Shown piece by piece: positions 56,499 to 64,000 of a stretch of DNA of 64,000 nucleotides (the stretch's first letter is position 1; each line of letters opens with the position of its first letter). The stretch covers positions 59,701,567-59,765,566 of the forward strand of contig CM070713.1 in NCBI GenBank assembly GCA_036346275.1, read 5' to 3'. The stretch comes from Otatea glauca. Its lineage: Eukaryota > Streptophyta > Magnoliopsida > Poales > Poaceae. A model generated the notes under the pieces. That model had not been told where the DNA came from, searched no databases, and saw nothing but the letters and a program-made list of their open reading frames with translations. A program made the translations under genes and the position numbers.

Positions 56499-57934
56499 CA
56501 GGGATACAAATCTCGCCGAAATTTCGGATTTCAGGCCACCACGAAATTCAAACTACCGACCAGATAAAAAAATTGAAATTGATACAACAACCCAAAATTT
56601 CGTTTTTTTTTCTCGGCGAAATTTCGCCAAATTTCCCCGAAATTTCATGATTTTTGACCGGTTTTTAAACTTTTAGGGCCGGATTTGGTCCAATAACCCT
56701 TAAAAAAGTCATCTTCTATGAAAATTCGTTGAAAAACTGAATTTTTAAGACATTTTAAAATTTTCGTAGAAACACTGTCAGATTTTTATAAAATTGTAAA
56801 AGCTTGATAATGATCTGAAAAATTTATGGTAATATCTTTAGTAGTGTAGGATAATACAAAAATATTTTAAAAATAATTTAACTTCATTTCTTATCTTTAA
56901 AAAATCAAAAACTGAATGAACATAATTGGGACAGTAACCTTGTCAGAATTTTATAAATTTTATAGAGTGTGATCATGATCTAAAATTTTTATGAGAGATT
57001 AATAATTTCCTCAGTACCATTATATAAAATTTTCATAAAAAATTTAACTTTTTTTGTTTGGTCAATCAAATCTATGTAAGTATTGAACTTCATTTGTTAT
57101 ATTATATTTCAAAACTCAAAAAGAGAAATAAATAAATGGTACTGTGCCTTGTAAGAAACTGGAGTATGATCATGATTCAAAAATTTTATGAGATTTTAAG
57201 CATTTCCTTATCACCATTCTGTAAAATTTTTAAAAATTTTAAACCTTTTTTTATTGCTAAAGCAAATCTATGTATTGACCATCAGGCTTTTATCACGACG
57301 TAGCACTGTCGGAAGTTTTAAAACTTATTTAAGCATGATCATTATCTAAAAATTTTATATAAACATTAATGTTATATCAGGACCATTCACAAGAAAATTC
57401 AAAATTTTCTAACGTGGTTTGAACCATTTTTCATTTTGTTCAAGTTTGCCAGTAAGCCTTAGTTGCATTGTCCGGATTATTAAAAATTCATGAAGCTTGA
57501 TCATCATCTGAAAATTTTATGGAAATATTATTGATGCATCATAACCATGCACAAAAAATTTCAAAATGTTCTAATATGGTTTGTACTATTTTTCATTCGG
57601 ATCAAACTTCGTGGTCAGTGTTTTATCAGGACAATAGCAATGTTTGAATTTTTAAAAATTTCTCAAATGTGATAATCATCTGAAATTTTTATAGGAACAA
57701 CATTAATATGTTAGGAACCTCCAAAATAAATTTCAAAATTTTTCATTATTGTTTGACCCACTTTTCAACCGTCGCAAATATACCGAAATTTTGTTTTTTC
57801 GGTAGAAAACAACCGGATTTGAATTTTTGTTTATGAATTTCGAACGAGATTTGTTTGAAATACCCGAATTTCAGTGAAATTTCGGATTCTGATCCTAGAC
57901 AATATTTTATCTGAAAACGAAATTTGAATCCTTG
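56499..57934. mobile_element. Non-autonomous hAT element, same family (copy C)
   Basis: Left CAGGGATACAAATCTCG and right, minus strand, CAAGGATTCAAATTTCG. Flanking octamers CTTGCTGG and CTTGGTTG match at 6 of 8. The interior contains the family phrases (TATCAGGACAATAGCAATG, GAAATTTCG) in inverse orientation to copies B and D. 1436 bp, no transposase. Confidence 0.8.
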
Positions 57935-58343
57935 CTTGGTTGCCATCTCGCCAGCAGTCGCAGTGTCCAGAGGCGACTGTTGCCGCGGCGGCGGTCGCGG
58001 GGGCGAAGGACAGGCGAGGACAGGGCCGGGCCGGCGTGCGTCGCCGCGCGGTGGGGTTGCTGTCGGCATCGCCTGAATGTGATCGCGCGCGTCGCGGGGG
58101 TGGTGGAGGTTTAGCCGCGCACATCGCGACGCTGTGGGCGCGACTGTTGGCCGCTTGCGCCGAGATGGCGCCCGTCCTTTCGCGCCGCGTGAGGACCAGC
58201 TCGGCCTCGGCAACATGCTCCGCTCGGCTGGCTTAGACTTTTATGCAGAGAATCAGATTGGTGGTACTAGATACAGATTACAGGGCATCATTGTTACATG
58301 TTCTAGTACTTTGGTTTGGTAGCGTCTTTAGTGAAAGTGGGAT
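57935..58343 (+). other. GC-rich gene-like fragment between two hAT copies
   Basis: About 300 bp of very GC-rich sequence (CCGCGGCGGCGGTCGCGG style), followed by AT-richer DNA and ending at the TSD of hAT copy D. A frame around 58160-58310 reads FAPREDQLGLGNMLRSAGLD, which I do not recognise. It stands out from its AT-rich neighbours and may be a captured exon or a promoter/first exon remnant. Confidence 0.35.
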
Positions 58344-59838
58344 CAGGGTTCAAAAATCTCCGTTTCACTCTAAATTTCGTTCATAGTCGGAGAACGAAAT
58401 CTCGGCAAGATTTAAAGATTTTGGACAAATTTAGGACGAAATACAAAAATAAAAATTCAAATCCGATTTTTTTTTCTACCGAGAAAACCGAAATTTCGAC
58501 CAGTTTTGCCGAGATCTCGGCAAAATTGCACCGAGCGAAAAATAGATCAAACGACGTTGAAAATTTTTGAAATTTTTTTGTAGGTTCCTGACACATCAAT
58601 GATGTTCCCATAAAACTTTCAGATGATTATCAGATCTAACGAAGTTTTGAAAATTCAAACATTGCTACTGTCCTAATAAAACACTGACTGGCAAGTTTGA
58701 ACCGAATGAAAAAAGAAACAAACCACGTTGAAAAAATTTGAAATTTTTTGTGAATGATTTTGATTCATCACTAATTTTCCCATAAAATTTTCAGATAATG
58801 ATAAAATTTCATGAATTTTTAAAAATTCGTACAGTGCTACTATATAAAAGCTTTACCAGCAAATTTCAACCAAATGAAAAATAGTACAAACCACGTTAGA
58901 AAATTTTGAAAATTTTTGTAGATGGTCTTGATTTATCATCAATGTTTTTATAAAATTTTCATCTGATGATCAAGCTTCAAGGAGTTCCAAAAATTCTGAG
59001 AGTGCTACGTCCTCGTAACAACCTAATAATCAATGTATAGATTTGCTTTAGAAACCAAAAAATGTTTAAATTTTTTTAAAATTCTGTATAAGGGTTATAA
59101 AGAAATTATTAAGGTCTCATAAAAATTTGGAATCATGATCACGCTCCAGTGAATTTATAAAATTCTTACAAGCACAATGTACCATTTATGTTCTTTCTGT
59201 TTTTGATTTTTGAAATATAACAAATGAAGTTCAATACATACATAGATTTGATTGAGCAAACAAAAAAAATTTAAATTTTTTAAAAATTTTATATAATGGT
59301 ACTGAGTCAATTATTAATCTCTTATAAAAATTTTGGATCGTGACCATACTCGAGAAAATTTATAAAATTTTGACAATGTTAATGTCCCAATTATGTTCAT
59401 TCTGTTTTTTATTTTTTAAAGATAACAAATTAATTTAAAATGTTTTTAAATTTTTTATGTATGATCCTAAACTTCGTATAATGGTACCATAAATTTTTAA
59501 GATCAAGATAAAGCACGTACAAATTTATAAAAATCTAACAGTGTTTTTGAAGTTTTTAAAAAATATCTCAAAAATTCGGTTTTTTAACAAATTTTCATGG
59601 AAGATGACTTTCTTAAGGGTTATTGGTCAATTTCCGGTCAAATACGGTGGTCAAACATCAAATTCAGGTCAAAAATGTCGAGATACCAGCCGGTAAGGGC
59701 GAAATCTCGCTAAGAAAAGCCGAGATTACTGTAGCAACACAAAAAAATTTTGAATTTTTGAATTCGGCCAGCTCACGTAATTTCGTCTAGCTCCAGAGAA
59801 CGAGATCCCGCGAAATCTCGGCGAGATTTCTAACCCTG
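58344..59838. mobile_element. Non-autonomous hAT element, same family (copy D)
   Basis: Left CAGGGTTCAAAAATCTCCG and right, minus strand, CAGGGTTAGAAATCTCG. The host octamer AGTGGGAT is perfectly duplicated (58336-58343, 59839-59846). The interior shares GCTACTGTCCTAATAAAACA and other phrases with the 6.1-kb element. 1495 bp, no transposase. Confidence 0.92.
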
Positions 59839-59891
59839 AGTGGGATCAAGGTTTTATGATTGTGGTCAAACATGACCAGGATATGTACTTA

Positions 59892-60205
59892 GAATTTTTT
59901 AAAATAATATATTTTCAAATAATTTTATAAAAATAATACTCTAAATTCTTTTAAAAAATACACATTTGTCGCTAATTTGGTAACATGTCTGTTTTGCCAC
60001 CGATTAAATTAGCCGACAGATTATTTTATCACATATTCATTTGATAGATAGATAGAAGCAGAAGGCCTACTGCTAATTCATTTTAATTGGCGACAAAGTT
60101 TCTATCACTAATTCATTGGGAGAAAGAGGTTTATTTTTGTAAAAAAAATTCAGGGTATTTTTTTATGAAATTATTTTCAGGTTGAATTATTTTTAAAAAA
60201 AATCC
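59892..60205. mobile_element. MITE related to the MULE at 45658-50573
   Basis: About 314 bp with TIRs GAATTTTTTAAAATAAT and, minus strand, GGATTTTTTTTAAAAATAAT, and the same GTCGC..ATTGGCGACA words inside. No clear 9-bp duplication remains. Confidence 0.6.
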
Positions 60206-60348
60206 TCTTACAGATAGATGAAATATTTGGCGTGCTTATGAGACGCAGCAAGAATTCAGCAGCCTGAATTAAAGTGGATAGAAAAACACATTGACGAAAT
60301 TCCTGCAAGAGACAAATGGTTGTAGGAAACCATAAATATGTGGATCCA

Positions 60349-62039
60349 CTATTTGATTTTAGTGTTCACATATCTATGGACTATTTTGCCTGACAACATA
60401 TCAGACTCGACCCATGGCCCTCGTCCGTGTTCATTTACCATCGAAAAAATGGGCATATCTATCCGTGAAAAAGATACATCAGTAACAGAATGATCAAACG
60501 TACAATCTGCTTGAATTAAACAGCCATAAAAGGCAGGGTGCGCAGAATTTCTTGCACAGCCACATCTGCCCAATTGCTGAATCTTCAGGACTGGAAAGGC
60601 AATAACATCCCTTATGCTCGCAGAGTTCGTCAAAAGCATTACTAACCGGTCGATACCCAGGTCCTAAAAGTTGGAAGATTCCACATAAATCAGTTCACAA
60701 GCCACATATAATGTAGTGATGGTACTGTGTAAAAACTTTGGAGAGCGATAGCAAGCCTCGAATAGACCGCACTTAGAAGCATTTTTATGGATCGTACCAT
60801 TCCGGAAGCAGGTGGCATTCCAGAAGGTCATTTCTACCAGTAACATTACAAGATGCTGGTTTGGCCACGTGATCGGGCCGATTAGCCAGTATAAACGCTA
60901 CTAGGTGGGTGACTGAACAAAAAACGCTTACCACGTTTTAGAGCCTTGCTATCCACATGTGCAAGCAAAATTATTGGAACTTTCAGAGCAGCAGCATGAC
61001 CTAATAATGATGTGGCCTTTAGCATCGCATGATCAATACGACTTTTTCTAACATGGATGGGCCCTATGAGTGCGTTGAGTCCAAATGAACCCCCCAATGC
61101 AAATTTTACATGACCTATTGCATATGAATTCATATTAAAATTCAAATCTTAAAAGGAACAACCCAGTTGATATTTGGACAGTTGCAAGGGATATGTTTGA
61201 ACAGATGGACTGTGTGCCCTTGTACCGTCGTATGCTTTGTTTTCTTGAGCACAACGTTGATCTCCAGTTTGATAATTATCTATATAGGGCCTACTGACAT
61301 TCGATTTCTGATTGGCACAAACCAGAACATCCCTAGCAGGCTGATTCAGAAAAAAATGGTTACGCGGTGATGATAATGGAAGGTTAGAGTGGTCAGTGTT
61401 ACATTCATGAAAGGTTAGAAAAAGTGTTGATACCTTAATGAACATGTCTTAGTTTCCAGTTTGCCACTCTCCCCTCCTCTCTAACACATACTATTAATTT
61501 CTAAATAAGTGGTGAGGCCTTGAAAAACTCAGGGCCTTGATGTAGAGAAGACAACAGGATATGACCACTGGTACTTGAATAACTATAAACTGTTCTGTAC
61601 ATCTTCCATTACTTTTATAGTTCTCCTTGACATAAGTTTACATCGAATTCCAGATCTGAACATTGAAAACCAATGAAAATGAATGTGTCTATTCTGAGAT
61701 CATTTAGGAAACTCAGTTCATCTGTAGCAATGTGGCAGTCATTTTGGACTTTAGAAATAATAGGTTCAACTTTGAAACACATTTTTATTTTGTCATAGAA
61801 TTTTGCCCGGTTTGTCAATTGCATTAGAAAAGGAGTAATTTCAGCTGATAACAATAACCAAAGAGAAAGCATATTATAGGAACAAAGTAAATAAGTACTT
61901 CCTACAACAGTAATTCTGAACAGGTAGCATTTTTTCCAAATTAATAACTTTCTTGAAAGCACATTACCTCCGATGTGGTTTTGCCAATGGTGATATCTCA
62001 ACTGGGTAGTCAAGAACAAATGTTGGTTGTCTCAAAGAC
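60349..62039 (-). pseudogene. Lysyl-tRNA synthetase (class II, organellar-type) gene fragment
   Basis: Three exon pieces. Exon A (62039-61968): SLRQPTFVLDYPVEISPLAK followed by PHR, with CAG acceptor and GTAATG donor. Exon B (ending 60798): SGMPPASGM with GTACG donor; an upstream in-frame stop is present. Exon C (from 60663): DLGIDRLVMLL, then TNSASIRDVIAFPVLKIQQ. The intron between B and C (60797-60664) is GT-AG and joins in frame. These are the conserved C-terminal blocks of class II LysRS, including motif 3 (GIDR). The enzyme charges tRNA-Lys. The exon normally between A and B (LTERFELFICGRE.. region) is missing and the frame reads on past KIQQ to a stop at 60349. N-terminal exons were not found. 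Best read as a captured or relic fragment, not a working gene. Confidence 0.8.
60882..61145 (-). other. Exon-like open frame of unknown origin within the LysRS fragment
   Basis: Frame: GHVKFALGGSFGLNALIGPI, RKSRIDHAMLKATSLLGHA, VPIILLAHVDSKALKRG, then a GTAAGC donor-like site. The sequence looks protein-coding (no stop, conserved-looking mix) but is not a LysRS segment that I know, and I cannot name the family. It lies where the missing LysRS exon should be. Confidence 0.4.
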
Positions 62040-62681
62040 CTGACATATGGTTTAGAATAGTAAAATTAGACTCCATGACATACAATTAGTTCAAGCAGAC
62101 AAGTTTAATCACACTATAATGATGTTTCGCACATGATATAGGATGAAAATTCTGCGGTTCGAAGGGCAGGATGTTCCACTCTGATTGTAATATGCTATTT
62201 AGCCACCAGCCTAGCAGTCCTACTGCAACATTACACGCTACCATAAACTGAACTTAGATGCATGTTCCTAACCTGGAGAGCGGAGAGGTACCCAAGAAAG
62301 CATCATGTTCACAGTACTTTTGAGTTTGAGATGTGCATATTCACTAAATTTCAGAGCCCGTAAGCTGTATTCGTAAACTCCTTATGCATGAACCAACAAA
62401 GATATTTTATTAGTTAAACTTCCTAAGATGTCATTTATATCCATAAGAAACTAAATCCTTAATGGAAGGAATCATTCAAAAAATATAGGAAACAAAGACA
62501 TAACAAGTTAACAACTAACAGCAGGTTCAGTAGTTCACTCCACATAGTAGTAGCTTCGGTTTGTATAATTATTATAATTCTTTGTGTAAACTCACAGTTG
62601 CTGTGTACTGTTTCAGATTTCTAAACTGCTAATCGCAAGGGGTGATGGATTGCAGTAAGGAATCATGCCAATCAAATTAGC
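62040..62681. other. No gene recognised
   Basis: AT-rich DNA, possibly intron or flank of the LysRS fragment. No upstream LysRS exon was recognised. Confidence 0.4.
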
Positions 62682-63018
62682 TGCAAGAGAAATAGTTTTG
62701 GGAGAATTGAATGAATAACATTGATAGGTATTGTACAGAATATATAGCAGCAGCAGCTGTACAGAAAAGGAAGGCTAAGCCTATACAAGGTAAATAGCTA
62801 TCTTAGGAAAGAACCTTCTATACATGGAGGTGATCTCCTAAATATGGTGATACAATCAATGCTGATTGAGGCCCTATAAATGGCAGTCTAGAGGCGCCAT
62901 TTATGGGTGCTATCTCCTAAATATGGTGATACAATCAATGCTGATTGAGGCCCTATAAATGGCAGTCTAGAGGCGCCATTTATGGGTGCTATTTATGGTA
63001 GAGGAATATATTCTAACA
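62682..63018 (-). repeat. Copia LTR (3' LTR of a minus-strand element)
   Basis: On the minus strand it starts TGTTAGAATATATTCC (63018) and probably ends ATTTCTCTTGCA (62682). It is preceded by a G-rich polypurine tract TTGCGGGCGGG just past 63019. A tandem duplication of 79 bp lies inside. The right (upstream) neighbour is Copia RNase H sequence, as expected. Confidence 0.75.
62833..62990. repeat. 79-bp tandem duplication in the Copia LTR
   Basis: ATCTCCTAAATATGGTGATA recurs at 62833 and 62912. The two units are nearly identical through GGCAGTCTAGAGGCGCCATT, so each carries CCTATAAATGG, a palindromic GGCGCC site and the segment between. Confidence 0.9.
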
Positions 63019-64000
63019 CCCGCCCGCAATCTCAGCCGGGAGGAGCTCGGACGTTGAGATTGGCACGAAACTCTTGGAAAACCGTCGAGCCCTTGGTGAA
63101 GATATCGGCATATTGGTGGGGCGTGGGGATGTGGAGAACACGAACATTGCCGAGAGTGGCGCGCCATGACGAAGTGGAGATCGATCTCCACGTGCTTCGT
63201 GCGTTGATCTTTGCACGGGGTTGGTGGAGAGGTACATCGCGCTACGTTGTCACGATGAGACAATGGTGGCGTGGCGTAGGGCCGGTGAATTCGAGAAGGA
63301 GTTGACGGCCGAAGAAGCCGCCACGCCGTTAGCGACACCACGGTACTCGACCTCGGCGCTCGAGCGGGACACCGTGTGTTGCCGCTTGAGAGGCCAAAGA
63401 GTAGGTTAGGGCCTAGGAAGACACGATGCTTCGGATGTTGGCGCCGGGTGTCGGGCGGCCGACCAGTCGACATCCGTGTAGATGGTGAGATCATGAGACT
63501 CATGCGGGGAGATCTGAAGGCCGTAGTGGAGAGTGCCCTTGACATAGCGAAGAATCCGCTTGACCGGTGAAAATGTTGTTCGCGCGATCATGCATGTGGA
63601 GGCACGCTCGCTGGATGCGTGAGTGATGTCCGACTGGTGAAGGTGAGAATCTTGTAGTCGCGCGGCGAGGCTTCGTAGAGGTGGGATTGGCAACGGCACC
63701 GCCTCCATTGGTGAAAGCCGTGACGTGCCTCGAGGGGTGGTGCGGAGTGACACTCGACATGCCGACCACGCTGCGAGAATCTCAGCTGCCCTGCTGACGA
63801 TGGAAGGCCGTGCTCGGGCGGGAGGCGGCAATCCAGGAAGTGGTGCAAGTCGCCGAGGTCGCTCATGGCGAACTCTTGCTTGAGGAGGTCGATGAAGCGG
63901 CGGCGGGCTGGGGAGGATCGCGGTGAGGACGATATCGTCGACGTCTGACAACAAGTAGGCGATGTCCGAGCCACGGTGGTAGATGAACAAGGAAGAGTCG
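63019..64000 (-). pseudogene. Copia pol C-terminal part (RT to RNase H), cut by window edge
   Basis: Minus-strand fragments in order: SLFIYHRGSDIAYLLSDVDD and IVLTA (the RT active site reads DVDD instead of YVDD), LLKQEFAMSDLGDLHHFLD, then KRILRYVKGTLHYGLQIS, DLTIYTDVDW (RNase H), and TKHVEIDLHFV with a terminal TKGL-like region close to 63090. Frames change repeatedly through short deletions, so it is not functional. The element continues beyond the window. Confidence 0.88.

Overview
This is nuclear DNA of a grass (Poaceae), probably panicoid. The window holds one convincing intact host gene. Almost everything else is nested transposable elements (TEs) and their decay products. Grass origin is inferred from the very GC-rich, intronless ALOG gene with G1-like wording, and from the element repertoire: Copia and Gypsy LTR elements, CACTA, hAT, MULE, Stowaway-like MITEs and a SMART/TRIM-type mini-LTR element. 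No bacterial feature was seen.

Layout. 1-793: 3' part of a SIRE/Maximus-like Copia LTR with a TCCGGA minisatellite. 794-3161: decayed sense-strand Gypsy LTR. 3725-4435: small CACTA. 4840-5469: hAT MITE. 5801-6076: Stowaway-like MITE. 6349-6966 (minus): the ALOG-domain gene, with its probable promoter and leader out to about 8 kb. 9647-9922: complete 276-bp SMART/TRIM element with perfect target-site duplication (TSD). 10529-17906: hAT element split by a 6.4-kb Copia element. 18490-18902: microsatellite-flanked, Micron-like element. 20340-20871: degenerate repeats ending in a possible Helitron 3' terminus.

21016-35462: 14.4-kb CACTA (TSD TTC) with tnp2 remnants and a ULP1-like protease-domain remnant. 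It is invaded by an internally deleted Gypsy element (21798-31848), whose 5' LTR itself contains a 929-bp solo LTR (TSD CTTAT). 35520-41652: 6.1-kb hAT element (perfect 8-bp TSD) with a broken BED/DUF659/hATC transposase gene. Three shorter relatives lie at 41987-43344, 56499-57934 and 58344-59838. 43961-45192: foldback MITE and two Micron-like copies in TA repeats. 45658-50573: MULE (perfect 9-bp TSD) with a nested Gypsy solo LTR. 53419-55094: deletion derivative of the large CACTA (TSD CTA) that still carries the first tnp2 exon. 60349-62039: fragmentary lysyl-tRNA synthetase exons beside an unrelated exon-like ORF, suggesting transposon gene capture. 62682-64000: minus-strand Copia 3' end (RT, RNase H, LTR).

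The ALOG gene should encode a nuclear DNA-binding regulator. The TE genes are all interrupted, so mobility today would depend on enzymes supplied elsewhere. I see no new defence or metabolic system. The most interesting leads are the Micron-like family with a covarying terminal hairpin, short acidic peptide-coding segments and a hairpin conserved in diverged Gypsy LTRs, the mother/derivative pairs of CACTA and hAT elements, and the captured synthetase exons. Coordinates, TSDs and reading frames were read by eye, and no database search was possible.
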